64,000 nt of DNA, taken from assembly GCF_900454025.1 (NCBI RefSeq), contig NZ_UGQM01000001.1, forward strand, positions 3,286,001 through 3,350,000, read 5' to 3'. The number at the start of each line of letters is the position of its first letter. Position 1 is the first letter of the stretch. Positions 27,066 through 35,890 of the stretch are shown here, piece by piece. The translations under genes were made by a program, and so were the position numbers. Under the pieces are notes generated by a model. The model made no database searches, had not been told where the DNA came from, and saw nothing but the letters and a program-made list of their open reading frames with translations. The DNA comes from Mycolicibacterium gilvum. Lineage in GTDB: Bacteria > Actinomycetota > Actinomycetes > Mycobacteriales > Mycobacteriaceae.

Positions 27066-27818
27066 CTACAGATAGGGGTCAGCCCACGCGCTGATGATCC
27101 GGGCTGCGCGCGCCGCCTGGTTCTTCCCCGTGAGCAGGTGATCGGCACCCTCCAACGACACGAAACTGCGCGGGTGCCGCGCCGTCTGGAAGATGTCGCT
27201 GGCGTTGTCGATGCCGACGGTGTTGTCGGTCGGCGAGTGCATGACCAGCAGCGCCCGCCGCAGCGTCGTGATGCACTCCCGCAGATCCGCGGATCGGACG
27301 TCGTCGATGAAGTGCTTGCGCAGGGTCAGCGCCTTACCGCCCACCCGGAACGACGCCTCACCGTCGGACTCGATCCGGCTGAGCAGTGCGTCGTAGTTGC
27401 GCTCGACGTGGCTGGGCTCGAACGGCGCGCCGATGCTGGCCACCGCAGCCACCGACGGGCATCCGTGTGCGGCGGAGAACACCGCCGCGCCGCCGAACGA
27501 ATGCCCGACGAGCAGGCGTACGTCGTGGCCGCGCTCGGTCATGAACTCCACGGCCCGGACGGTGTCGGCGACCTTGTGGGAGAACGAGCCGTCGCCCCAG
27601 TCACCCTCGGAATCACCGAGTCCGAGGTTGTCGAATCGCAGCATTCCGATTCCCTCGGACGCGAGCTGCTTACAGATCCGGCTTGCCGCGGGGCTGTCCT
27701 TGCCGAGGGTGAAACCGTGGGCGAACACGCCCCACCCCCGGGTCTCACCCTCGGGGAGGTCGATCAGACCGGCCAGCGTGGGACCACTGCTACTGGGGAA
27801 GTCGACGCGTTCTGCCAC
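27066..27818 (-). CDS. alpha/beta hydrolase (OsmC-associated type)
   Basis: A 250-residue serine hydrolase: oxyanion region FAHGFTLGKDSPAA, nucleophile Ser107 in LLVGHSFGGAAV, acid in MHSPTDNTV (about Asp199) and His in LEGADHLLTG (about 228). This layout matches the hydrolase domain that in many bacteria is fused to an OsmC redox domain; here the OsmC part is absent. The substrate is unknown, and esterase or peptidase activity is likely. It converges with the secreted protein gene, 30 bp apart. Confidence 0.85.
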   Translation of the reverse strand: MAERVDFPSSSGPTLAGLIDLPEGETRGWGVFAHGFTLGKDSPAASRICKQLASEGIGMLRFDNLGLGDSEGDWGDGSFSHKVADTVRAVEFMTERGHDVRLLVGHSFGGAAVFSAAHGCPSVAAVASIGAPFEPSHVERNYDALLSRIESDGEASFRVGGKALTLRKHFIDDVRSADLRECITTLRRALLVMHSPTDNTVGIDNASDIFQTARHPRSFVSLEGADHLLTGKNQAARAARIISAWADPYL

Positions 27819-27888
27819 CCGCCCATCCTGTCATCGCGATCCGCGAGGGACACCCGGCAGTCGTGCACGAGGTCAATCGCGCGTTGCG

Positions 27889-27908
27889 TAGCGTCAGAAG
27901 CGACGCTA
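27889..27908. promoter_or_regulatory. inverted repeat just upstream of the F420-type oxidoreductase gene
   Basis: TAGCGTC and GACGCTA are separated by six bases, ending 13 bp before the GTG/ATG region of the downstream gene and touching its AGGAGG ribosome-binding sequence. It could be an operator or an mRNA hairpin affecting translation. The length is modest, so chance is possible. Confidence 0.35.
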
Positions 27909-27921
27909 GGAGGGCCACACG

Positions 27922-28800
27922 GTGAAGATCCGCTTCGGAGTCGGTCTCGGGGCCGAGGTCGCGCCCCCTGAACTCCCGGCCGTCGTCGACCGGCTGGAAA
28001 GCACCGGTGTGGACTCACTGTGGCTTTCCGAGCTGGTCTATTCGCCGGCGGTCGAGCCGTTCGTCGGGATGGCCCATGCGCTGGGGCGGACCAGCAGGCT
28101 CAAGGTCGGCACCTCGGTGGCCGTCTTGCCGGGGCGCCACCCGGTTCTGGTCGCCAAACAGCTCGCGTCGCTGGCGGCGCTGGCCCCGAAGAGGGTGCTG
28201 CCGGTGTTCGGGCTGCGGTCGGCGATGCCCGCCGAACGCGAGGCGTTCGTCGTGCCCGCCGGACGGCGAGGGGCGGTCTTCGACGAGTCGCTGAGGTTGC
28301 TGCGCGCCTCCCTCGAAGGCCCGACCACTTTCTCGGGTGAGTTCTTCTCGGTGCGTGATGTCGAGGTACTCCCCAAACCTGCTTCCCACCTTGATATCTG
28401 GCTCGGAGGATCGAGCCGGGCGGGATACCGCCGGATCGGTGAGCTCGGCGACGGATGGTTGGGCAGTTTCGTCACGCCCGACGAAGCCCGCGACGCCGTG
28501 CGCACGATCCGGGCCTTTGCCGAAGCGGCGGGTCGTGAAGTACCCGAGGATCACTACGGGATCAATCTGGCCGTCGGTGACGGCGATCTACCGGCGCCGG
28601 TGATCGCGGCGATCCGCACGCGGCGGCCCGATCTTGACCCTGAGGAGCTGGTGGCCCGCGACTGGGCGCAGCTGCACCGCCGGCTCGACCGGTACATCGA
28701 CGCCGGGCTGACGAAGTTCGTGATCCGGCCCGCAGGACGCGGCTCCATCGATGCCTTTCTCGACGCGTTCGTCACCGAAATCCTGCCGCGGGAGAACTGA
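27922..28800 (+). CDS. luciferase-like (LLM) F420-dependent oxidoreductase
   Basis: A 292-residue TIM-barrel protein: MKIRFGVGLGAEVAPPELPAVVDRLESTGVDSLWLSE start, SRLKVGTSVAVLPGRHPVLVAKQLASLAALAPKRVLPVFGLR, and DIWLGGSSRAGYRRIGELGDGWLGSF. This is the pattern of mycobacterial LLM-class oxidoreductases that use coenzyme F420. The substrate is unknown. AGGAGG lies just upstream of the start. Its last 29 bases overlap the end of the convergent acyl-CoA synthetase gene. Confidence 0.87.
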   Translation: MKIRFGVGLGAEVAPPELPAVVDRLESTGVDSLWLSELVYSPAVEPFVGMAHALGRTSRLKVGTSVAVLPGRHPVLVAKQLASLAALAPKRVLPVFGLRSAMPAEREAFVVPAGRRGAVFDESLRLLRASLEGPTTFSGEFFSVRDVEVLPKPASHLDIWLGGSSRAGYRRIGELGDGWLGSFVTPDEARDAVRTIRAFAEAAGREVPEDHYGINLAVGDGDLPAPVIAAIRTRRPDLDPEELVARDWAQLHRRLDRYIDAGLTKFVIRPAGRGSIDAFLDAFVTEILPREN

Positions 28801-30331
28801 TCACCCACTCCCGCAACGCTTTCCGGTTCAGTTTTCCGCTGGGCAGCGTGGGTATGCGAGCGCTGTCGACGGGGATCCACCGGGTCGGCACCTTGAACGG
28901 CGACAACAACTCCCGGGTTCGCTCGGCCAATGTGGCGGTGTCGACGGTGTCACCGCTCGGAACGAGAACCGCGCAGACCTCCTCGCCCCGTTCGACATGG
29001 TCGATCCCGACGACGACGCATTGAGCGACCTCGTCGAAGCTCTCGATCACCGCTTCGACCTCCAACGGCGACACGTTGGCGCCCGAGGTCTTGATCAGCT
29101 CGGTGGTGCGACCGACATAGAACAGGCGGGGATCGCCGGCGCTGCGGTAGACACGGTCCCCGGTGTGATACCAGCCGTCGGCGTCGAAGGTATCGCTGCG
29201 TTCCCGCTTGTTGTATCCCGCCATCACCCCGACGCCGCGCACCCACAACTCGCCGACCGTGCCGTCGTCGACGGGTGCGCCGTCGGCGTCGACGATCTTC
29301 ATCTCGGTGTAGGCGAATCCGCCTGCGGTCTCGGTCATCGTGCGGTGCACCGGAAATCCGTCGGGCACGTCCGTCATGGCGATGTCGAGTGGCCCGCTGC
29401 GCAACATCGGCACCGACGACAGGTCGCGTCGCGGAAAACTGGGGTGCTCACGCATCCGCTGGGTGAACGCGGGCCAGCCCACGATTCCGGTGGCCCGCTC
29501 GGCTTCCACGAGATCCAGCGCGGTGGCGGCGTCCAGACGAGGCATCACCAGAAGTGTGATCGGTTCGTGCAGGGCCCCCATCGCGGCGAGCACTCCGCCG
29601 ATCCAGAAGAAGGGCATGGCCGACAGGATGACCGGATCGGCGGGGGAGCCGGTGACGGCCCTGATCGCGGCGGGCCACGTGGAGGTCTGCCGGACCAGGG
29701 TCCCGTGGGTGTGCAACACGCCCTTGGGATCGGCGGTCGACCCCGAGGTGTGCACCATGATCGCGAGGTCACCGGGGAAGACCTGCTTCTGCGCCGCGAG
29801 CAGGATGTCGGACGAGACGGTCTGCGCACCGTCGACGGCGGTGGCCCACGGCGCGTCGCTGTGCCCGGTGATCGCGATCGAACGCAGGTAGGGTGCCGCC
29901 GCGATCTGCAGGTGCGGGGTGCGGTGGCCCTCCAGGCCCGGTAGCGCCGCTTCGAGACGCTGCGCGACGTCGATGTCGAGCACCCGGTTCGGGGCGACCA
30001 GCAGGGCGACATCGGCGAGCCTGAGGACTTTGGCGATCTCGGCGGGCCGGTAGAGCGTGCTCAACGGCACGGCGAGGGCGCCGATACGCGAGACCGCCAG
30101 CCACCAGGTCACCCACTCGGTGTCGTTGGCGAAGAACAGTCCCACCCTGGTGCCCTTGCCGGCGCCGTTCGCGAGCAGCCAACGCGCCTTGTCCGCCGAC
30201 TGTGCCTCCGCGTCGGCGTAGGTCAGTCGGGTGTCCGGTGTGCCGCCGGGGGTCACGACGTAGGTCCGCTCGCCGAACCGCCGGACGGCGTCGGTCAGCA
30301 GGGCGGGCACTGTGAGAGGGGTGTGGTCCAC
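28772..30331 (-). CDS. AMP-forming acyl-CoA synthetase (FadD/CaiC-like)
   Basis: A 519-residue adenylating enzyme. The P-loop-like A3 motif MVHTSGSTADPKGVLHTHG, A5/A7 region (MTETAGGFAYTEMKIVDADG, GWYHTGDRVYRSAGD), A8 hinge FYVGRTTELIKTSGANVSPLEVEAVI and A10 lysine LPSGKLNRKAL are all present. It activates a carboxylic acid as acyl-AMP and then CoA thioester; chain length cannot be read from sequence. The GTG at 30331 follows GGAGAA and gives the family start TVPALLTDAVRRFG. A much longer frame upstream overlaps a gene on the other strand and is rejected. Confidence 0.92.
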   Translation of the reverse strand: MDHTPLTVPALLTDAVRRFGERTYVVTPGGTPDTRLTYADAEAQSADKARWLLANGAGKGTRVGLFFANDTEWVTWWLAVSRIGALAVPLSTLYRPAEIAKVLRLADVALLVAPNRVLDIDVAQRLEAALPGLEGHRTPHLQIAAAPYLRSIAITGHSDAPWATAVDGAQTVSSDILLAAQKQVFPGDLAIMVHTSGSTADPKGVLHTHGTLVRQTSTWPAAIRAVTGSPADPVILSAMPFFWIGGVLAAMGALHEPITLLVMPRLDAATALDLVEAERATGIVGWPAFTQRMREHPSFPRRDLSSVPMLRSGPLDIAMTDVPDGFPVHRTMTETAGGFAYTEMKIVDADGAPVDDGTVGELWVRGVGVMAGYNKRERSDTFDADGWYHTGDRVYRSAGDPRLFYVGRTTELIKTSGANVSPLEVEAVIESFDEVAQCVVVGIDHVERGEEVCAVLVPSGDTVDTATLAERTRELLSPFKVPTRWIPVDSARIPTLPSGKLNRKALREWVISSPAAGFR

Positions 30332-30392
30332 GGTGTGATCTTCTCCGATCACGGACCGTCGATGTCGCATTCGGGTGGCAGGATCGGCGGAC

Positions 30393-30905
30393 GTGACGGG
30401 ACTGGAACGCGCGACACCGCCGATGACCGGTGATGAACGGACGACGATCGAGGCATGGCTGGACTTCCAGCGACACACGCTTCTGCTCAAATGCGAGGGT
30501 CTGGACGACGCACAGCTGCGGCTGATGTCGGTGCCGCCGTCACCGTTGACGCTGCAGGGTCTCGTGCAACACATGGCCGAAGTGGAACGCAACTGGTTCC
30601 GTCGCGTTCTGGCCGGCGAGAACGCGCCGCCGATATACGGTCGCGCGTCCGACACCTCCGGCCACGACGGTGGTTTCGAGCTACTCGACGACGTCGGCTT
30701 CGCCGAGGCGGAGGAGACCTGGCAACGCGAGATCGACGCGGCGCGCGCGATATGTGCTCGCTTCGCGCTGGACGACACCCGCCCGTTTCACGGCGCCGAG
30801 GTGTCCCTGCGCTGGATCTATCTGCACATGATCGGCGAGTACGCCAGGCACAACGGTCATGCCGATCTGATCCGGGAACGGGTCGACGGTGTCACCGGCA
30901 TCTGA
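30393..30905 (+). CDS. DinB-like (DUF664) family protein
   Basis: About 170 residues forming a four-helix bundle: [61 protein letters not shown] contains the first metal-site His (QHM), and [26 protein letters not shown] carries the other two His (HM...RHNGH). The triad of His is typical of DinB/mycothiol-transferase-like proteins, which may use mycothiol or another thiol. GTG at 30393 has AGGA upstream; GTG at 30375 is an alternative. It is divergent from the acyl-CoA synthetase gene. Confidence 0.82.
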   Translation: MTGLERATPPMTGDERTTIEAWLDFQRHTLLLKCEGLDDAQLRLMSVPPSPLTLQGLVQHMAEVERNWFRRVLAGENAPPIYGRASDTSGHDGGFELLDDVGFAEAEETWQREIDAARAICARFALDDTRPFHGAEVSLRWIYLHMIGEYARHNGHADLIRERVDGVTGI

Positions 30906-30958
30906 TCGTGTTGTCGAAAGCGCAACGCGCGCTGAATGATCCACGTAGGGTACCCGCC

Positions 30959-31342
30959 ATGGCGGTCGATCGTGCAGCCCTGGTGGTCGGTGGTATCCGC
31001 CTGGCGTCGGGGGTCCAGTTTCTGGTTGATCCGTTGCGCGCCAACAGGTTATGGGGTGATTCCGGGGATCCGCCGCCGACGGCGAGGTTGCTTCTGCGGT
31101 CGATGGGATACCGCGACGCTCTGATCGGCGGCCTGCTGATCGCCGCGGCGATGCGGGGCCGGGACACCCGCGGGTGGTTCCTCGCCTCCGGCGGTGCCGA
31201 CGTATCGGATCTCGTCGGCGGGCTGAGTGTGCACGATCAGCTGGGGCAGTCACAGAAGCTCGTCGGGATGGGCGGGGCGATCGTCGGGATTACGGTGGGC
31301 CTGTGGGGCGCGCTGAGGAAGCCCGCGCCGACGCCCCAGTAG
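30959..31342 (+). CDS. small membrane protein (127 aa)
   Basis: Hydrophobic segments at about residues 5-22, 49-68, 76-92 and 101-120 suggest four short helices; LLLRSMGYRDALIGGLLIAAAMRGRD and GWFLASGGADVSDLVGGL are the most regular. This resembles the DUF4267-like small membrane proteins of mycobacteria, but I am not certain of the family. It lies 53 bp after the DinB-like gene on the same strand. Its final 93 bases overlap the end of the convergent methyltransferase gene, an unusually long tail-to-tail overlap. Confidence 0.65.
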   Translation: MAVDRAALVVGGIRLASGVQFLVDPLRANRLWGDSGDPPPTARLLLRSMGYRDALIGGLLIAAAMRGRDTRGWFLASGGADVSDLVGGLSVHDQLGQSQKLVGMGGAIVGITVGLWGALRKPAPTPQ

Positions 31343-31870
31343 CCAGGCCTGGCCGTCGGCCTCGCCGTGTTCGATCACGTCCACCGCGCCGAAGGCCCGC
31401 AGCAGTTCGCCCGGACCCGCCCGGAACCGTCCCGGTGCGGCACCGACCTCACTGAGCGCGCTCACCGCGAGCAGCCCACCCGGCGCAAGCCGTTCGACGA
31501 GTGCGGCGTCGAGCCGTGGGTCGCGGAACATGCTGCACAGCACCACATCTGCAGGACCGACACCGGGGATGCCGTGGTCGAGGTCGACCACTTCGAACGT
31601 GCACCGTTCCGATTGTCCGTCGAGGCGGGCACGTTCGGTCGCCGCCGCGACAGCCACCGGCGAGATGTCGCACGCCCACACCCGCAGTCCGCGCCGTGCC
31701 AGCCAGACGGCCGCGGCGCCGGTCCCGCAGGCGAGTTCGATGGCATATCCGGCAGTGGGGAAGAGGTCGGAGTGGGACGCGAAGACCGCCGGTAGTGCTG
31801 CGTGGCCGGCGAGCGTGCGGTCCCGGGCCGTGTAGCGCCGGTCCCAGTGCTCCCGGTCGGCGTCGGCCAC
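31250..31870 (-). CDS. SAM-dependent methyltransferase
   Basis: A 206-residue class I methyltransferase. It starts MADADREHWDRRYTARD, common in thiopurine/tellurite-type small methyltransferases. Motif I is AIELACGTGAAAVWLARRG, motif II includes VWACDISPVAVAAATERA, and LDHGIPGVGPADVVLCSMF is the motif III/IV region. The substrate is unknown. The C-terminal ~30 residues run across the end of the membrane protein gene on the other strand and may be non-conserved read-through. Confidence 0.85.
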   Translation of the reverse strand: MADADREHWDRRYTARDRTLAGHAALPAVFASHSDLFPTAGYAIELACGTGAAAVWLARRGLRVWACDISPVAVAAATERARLDGQSERCTFEVVDLDHGIPGVGPADVVLCSMFRDPRLDAALVERLAPGGLLAVSALSEVGAAPGRFRAGPGELLRAFGAVDVIEHGEADGQAWLLGRRRGLPQRAPQAHRNPDDRPAHPDELL

Positions 31871-31880
31871 GGCGTGCAGC

Positions 31881-32231
31881 CTACTCGGCGCAATCCCGGA
31901 CGATTCGGATCCTGATAGGTCCGCGCCAATCGCCGTCGGGGTCGATCACTTCGCCGCCCTGGGTGATCTCGACCTCGCCCGATATTGCGAGCCGCCGGCT
32001 GATCTCGCGGGCCTCATCCATCAGCTCTCGCCATCCGGACCCGCCGACCGCCCGTGCCGCATCCGACGGGCAGGTGCTGCTGCCGGGTCCGCGGTGCGTG
32101 GCGAGCGCGCGGAGGGCGGCTGCGAGACGCTCGCCCGTGGGCCCCTCACCGAGTGCGGTGCGGGCCGCGGTCGCGGCCCGCCCGTCTCCGGCGGCGATCC
32201 GGGTCAGTTCGGAGTGCAGCGGCGCCGGCAT
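31881..32231 (-). CDS. DUF3253 family protein
   Basis: A 116-residue soluble protein. SDAARAVGGSGWRELMDEAREISRRLAISGEVEITQGGEVIDPDGDWRGPIRIRI is the typical winged-helix-like DUF3253 region, whose C-terminal half reads like a small DNA- or RNA-binding wing. The N-terminal half is Ala-rich and helical. It ends 10 bp before the methyltransferase start on the same strand, so the two are probably co-transcribed. No activity is known. Confidence 0.7.
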   Translation of the reverse strand: MPAPLHSELTRIAAGDGRAATAARTALGEGPTGERLAAALRALATHRGPGSSTCPSDAARAVGGSGWRELMDEAREISRRLAISGEVEITQGGEVIDPDGDWRGPIRIRIVRDCAE

Positions 32232-32344
32232 GGGACCAGTGTGCAGCAGACCACAGATTCGGGGGTTTACCGACGGTGGCTCCCGGTCAACTTCGTAGAT
32301 GTACTCAACGAATTTCGAGTCTCACCCCGGATTGGAGTCTGACG

Positions 32345-32611
32345 ATGAAGTTGAACCAGGTTCTTGCCAGCGCAGCGGTGTTGGGCGGTCTGACCGCGGG
32401 CGCCATCGGCGTCGCGTCGACCGCGTCCGCCCAGCCGGGCTGGACGCCGCCGCCGGCCCCGCCCGCCGGACCGAACGTGGGCCAGGCACCGGCGGGTGCG
32501 CCGCCGAAGCCGGTCGATCCGCTGTGGGCCAACGGCCAGCCGCAGGTCTGGGACGAGGGTTGGCAGCATTGGGGCGTCTGGTTGAACGGCGTGTTCGTTC
32601 CGACCTACTGA
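32345..32611 (+). CDS. small secreted Pro/Trp-rich protein (88 aa)
   Basis: The signal peptide is residues 1-29 (LASAAVLGGLTAGAIGVASTASA, cleaved before QPG). The mature ~59 residues have a Pro-rich start (WTPPPAPPAGPNVGQAPAGAPPKP) and a Trp-rich end (LWANGQPQVWDEGWQHWGVWLNGVF). The short length and conserved Trp spacing suggest a small exported mycobacterial protein of unknown role. A perfect 14-bp hairpin terminator follows its stop. Confidence 0.75.
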   Translation: MKLNQVLASAAVLGGLTAGAIGVASTASAQPGWTPPPAPPAGPNVGQAPAGAPPKPVDPLWANGQPQVWDEGWQHWGVWLNGVFVPTY

Positions 32612-32628
32612 CCCCGCGACCGAACGAA

Positions 32629-32659
32629 GGCCACCGCAGACCTCTGGTCTGCGGTGGCC
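32629..32659. terminator. perfect 14-bp hairpin between convergent genes
   Basis: GGCCACCGCAGACC and GGTCTGCGGTGGCC form a perfect stem around a TCT loop. It lies 18 bp after the small secreted gene and 15 bp after (in its own direction) the antigen 85-like gene, so it can act in both directions. There is no long U-run, as is usual for mycobacterial terminators. Confidence 0.75.
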
Positions 32660-32673
32660 TCGTCCATTGGCCG

Positions 32674-33728
<1,055 letters not shown>

Positions 33729-33806
33729 TCATGTGACGATTCGCCGTTACGGACCGACGCCGGGTGCGTCGGGTGTGAAGTCGCACGGGATGGGCATCCG
33801 GTGCCG

Positions 33807-34052
33807 ATGACGATCTCAACGCAGGACCTGCGCCGGCTGCTCGACGGTGACGAAGACTCGGCTCTCGTGCTGGTGGAAGGGCGTGTGGAGGTCATCACCG
33901 CGGACCAGAAATCCGACGAGGCCTTCCGTGGCGCGCTCGAGGTCATCTCACGCAGCGAGCTGCTCGACCGGGTCGGCTCGCGGTCGAGTGAGGACCGGCT
34001 TGAGGCACAGGCAGCCGCGCTCGACACCGCCGTCAACGAGTTGGGCGGGTAG
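33807..34052 (+). CDS. small acidic protein of unknown function (81 aa)
   Basis: MTISTQDLRRLLDGDEDSALVLVEGRVEVITADQ then a helical C-terminus with RSSEDRLEAQAAALDTAVNELGG. Small conserved actinobacterial proteins of this kind have a short beta-hairpin followed by a helix. ATG at 33807 or a GTG two codons upstream are both possible. It is divergent from the antigen 85-like gene (177-bp shared interval) and converges on the next gene with a 4-bp gap. No function assigned. Confidence 0.55.
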   Translation: MTISTQDLRRLLDGDEDSALVLVEGRVEVITADQKSDEAFRGALEVISRSELLDRVGSRSSEDRLEAQAAALDTAVNELGG

Positions 34053-34056
34053 CGCG

Positions 34057-34833
34057 TCAGCGACGCCCCACCGACCAGGGCTCTTCGTTGCGCTCCCGGC
34101 GCGCTCGTTCGTCGGCGCGATCCTTGGCCCAGAAGTCCTCGAACCGTTTCCCCGGATGCACGTTCGGCACCCTGTTCATCGCCCGGCTGAGCCAGCGGGG
34201 CGGAGTCGCAGGCTCCCACTGGGGAAGGACGAAGCTCAGCGCAGCAAGGCTTTTCAGGACGACGAACACCCCGAACAGCGCACTGGACGCGCCGGAGATC
34301 GCGACGCCGAACAGTCCGAAGATCAGCGTCAGGTGCACGACGATGACCCGGCTGAAACCCCGCTGCGCGGTCTGCTCGATCTGCCAGAACGACCACCGCC
34401 GCACGGTGGAGATGTCGACCACACAATCCACGCTCAAGATCCCCAGCACCATCAGACACGCGTAACCCACACTGCGCCAGTCGATCTCGGCAAGTTCAGG
34501 CTGAGCGTTGCGCCCGAGCAGAAAGATGATCACGGCGAGGAAGACACCGTGCGCAGCAGTGAACACCAGCGACGTCATCAAGAAGCCCGCGAGAAATGAC
34601 GAGCTCGAGGGACTGTGCCGATTCGTGCTGGCCGCTTCGTAGCGGAAATGTCCGCGCCGCGGGTTCACGCGCCGGTGGACCAGGATTCGGGCGGCGACGA
34701 ACAGCGACCCAGCGAGCGTCTCGAACCAGTACACAAGCAAGGTCGTCGCACCGGACCAGCCATCGACGAACCATCCGAGGAACGGGATACCGACGACGGC
34801 CAGCGCGGCCACCAGGTGGGTGAGACCTACCAC
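34057..34833 (-). CDS. membrane protein, DUF6498-like
   Basis: A 258-residue protein with about six hydrophobic helices: LVAALAVVGIPFLGWFVDGW, TLLVYWFETLAGSLFVAARILV, FLMTSLVFTAAHGVFLAVIIFLL, CLMVLGILSVDCVVDI, VIVVHLTLIFGLFGVAI and ALFGVFVVLKSLAAL. The VYWFETLAG motif in helix 2 is typical of the family I know as DUF6498. The C-terminal ~45 residues are charged and cytoplasmic. Function unknown. The S4-domain gene ends six bases upstream on the same strand, so they may form one unit. Confidence 0.7.
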   Translation of the reverse strand: MVGLTHLVAALAVVGIPFLGWFVDGWSGATTLLVYWFETLAGSLFVAARILVHRRVNPRRGHFRYEAASTNRHSPSSSSFLAGFLMTSLVFTAAHGVFLAVIIFLLGRNAQPELAEIDWRSVGYACLMVLGILSVDCVVDISTVRRWSFWQIEQTAQRGFSRVIVVHLTLIFGLFGVAISGASSALFGVFVVLKSLAALSFVLPQWEPATPPRWLSRAMNRVPNVHPGKRFEDFWAKDRADERARRERNEEPWSVGRR

Positions 34834-34839
34834 GCGCTG

Positions 34840-35205
34840 TCAGCCCTGTTGCGCGAGCCATTTGTCGAGCAGCCGCCGGTCCCGTTTGGTGGGCCGGCCC
34901 GCGCCGCGATCGCGGACCGCGACGGGCACGGCTGCCGTCGGCGGCGGTGGGGGAGTCCGGTCCAGATAGCAGGTGACCGCGTCGGCGGCACCGACCCGCT
35001 TCTGGATGATCCGGGAGACCTGGACGATGCGGGTGGTGTCACCGACGCGGGCGCAAACCTCGTCGCCCGGAGACACCATCGTCGACGGCTTGGCCTGCCG
35101 ACCGTTGACCTTCACCTGGCCGCCCCGGCACGCCGACGCGGCGTCGGGACGCGTCTTGGTCAGCCGGACCGCCCAGAGCCACCGATCGACACGGGTGGAT
35201 TCCAT
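34840..35205 (-). CDS. S4 RNA-binding domain protein (Hsp15/HslR-like)
   Basis: A 121-residue protein. The S4 domain covers about residues 4-65: RVDRWLWAVRLTKTRPDAASACRGGQVKVNGRQAKPSTMVSPGDEV. The basic C-terminus (GRPTKRDRRLLDKWL) is shared with Hsp15, which binds free 50S subunits carrying a stalled nascent chain and helps ribosome rescue. The ATG at 35205 is chosen because the S4 motif starts four residues later. The downstream membrane protein gene is on the same strand. Confidence 0.88.
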   Translation of the reverse strand: MESTRVDRWLWAVRLTKTRPDAASACRGGQVKVNGRQAKPSTMVSPGDEVCARVGDTTRIVQVSRIIQKRVGAADAVTCYLDRTPPPPPTAAVPVAVRDRGAGRPTKRDRRLLDKWLAQQG

Positions 35206-35234
35206 GGCTCCATCATGGACTGCGGAGGCGCCGG

Positions 35235-35816
35235 TCACTGAGCGCATGCGAGGACAGCGTGCACCGCGGCCTGGACGCCGTGGCCGGCGATCAGCATCGG
35301 CTCCACCGACCGCAGCGTGCGGCACAGCACGAATGCCCCCTCCAGAGCTGTGAGCATCACCGTCGCCAGCCGACGACTCTGCTCGTCGCCGATGTCGAGT
35401 TGCCCGAACCAGCCGGCGAGCTGGTGCAGCCACGTCTCGAACACTTCGGCGGCCTCGCCTCGGAGCCGCTCATTGGTGCTCGCCACCTCCAGGGCGATCG
35501 TCTCGATCGAGCAGGCCTCGCTGTAGTCCTGCGATTCGAGCAGTTCGGCGGCGCTCGCGAAGACCGCCTCGATGCCGTTCGCGGGGTTGATGTCCGCCAA
35601 CTGCGCGCCGACGAACGCGGCGTAACGGATGCCTTCGCTGCGGATGACCTCGGCGCTGATGGCCTCCTTGCCGCCGGGGAAGTGGTGGTAGATCGAACCG
35701 AACGGAGCACGCGCCGCAGCAGAGATCTGTTTGAGCCCGGTGGCCGACATCCCCTGTCGCCGGTACAGCTCCGCCGCTGCGTCGAGGATCCTGTCCCGGG
35801 TCGTCGGCTCCGTCAT
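35235..35816 (-). CDS. TetR family regulator (LmrA/YxaF-like)
   Basis: A 193-residue protein. The DNA-binding domain is residues 5-60: TRDRILDAAAELYRRQGMSATGLKQISAAARAPFGSIYHHFPGGKEAISAEVI. The ARAPFGSIYHHFPGGKE recognition helix and C-terminal ACSIETIALEVASTNERLR segment resemble the LmrA/YxaF subgroup. It is divergent from an alpha/beta hydrolase gene, with a perfect 7-bp dyad in the 74-bp space between them, which it probably binds. Confidence 0.87.
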   Translation of the reverse strand: MTEPTTRDRILDAAAELYRRQGMSATGLKQISAAARAPFGSIYHHFPGGKEAISAEVIRSEGIRYAAFVGAQLADINPANGIEAVFASAAELLESQDYSEACSIETIALEVASTNERLRGEAAEVFETWLHQLAGWFGQLDIGDEQSRRLATVMLTALEGAFVLCRTLRSVEPMLIAGHGVQAAVHAVLACAQ

Positions 35817-35851
35817 CGATCTCCTCCTTGCGCAGGGGTTGCAGACAGCAT

Positions 35852-35874
35852 ATCGTTCGCCTCAATAGAACGAT
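35852..35874. promoter_or_regulatory. putative TetR operator in a divergent intergenic region
   Basis: ATCGTTC and GAACGAT form a perfect dyad with a 9-base spacer. It sits 35 bp from the TetR gene start and 16 bp before the hydrolase start, next to an AGGAGG ribosome-binding sequence. This is the expected place for autoregulation and hydrolase repression. Confidence 0.6.
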
Positions 35875-35890
35875 CTATCTAGGAGGCTCC

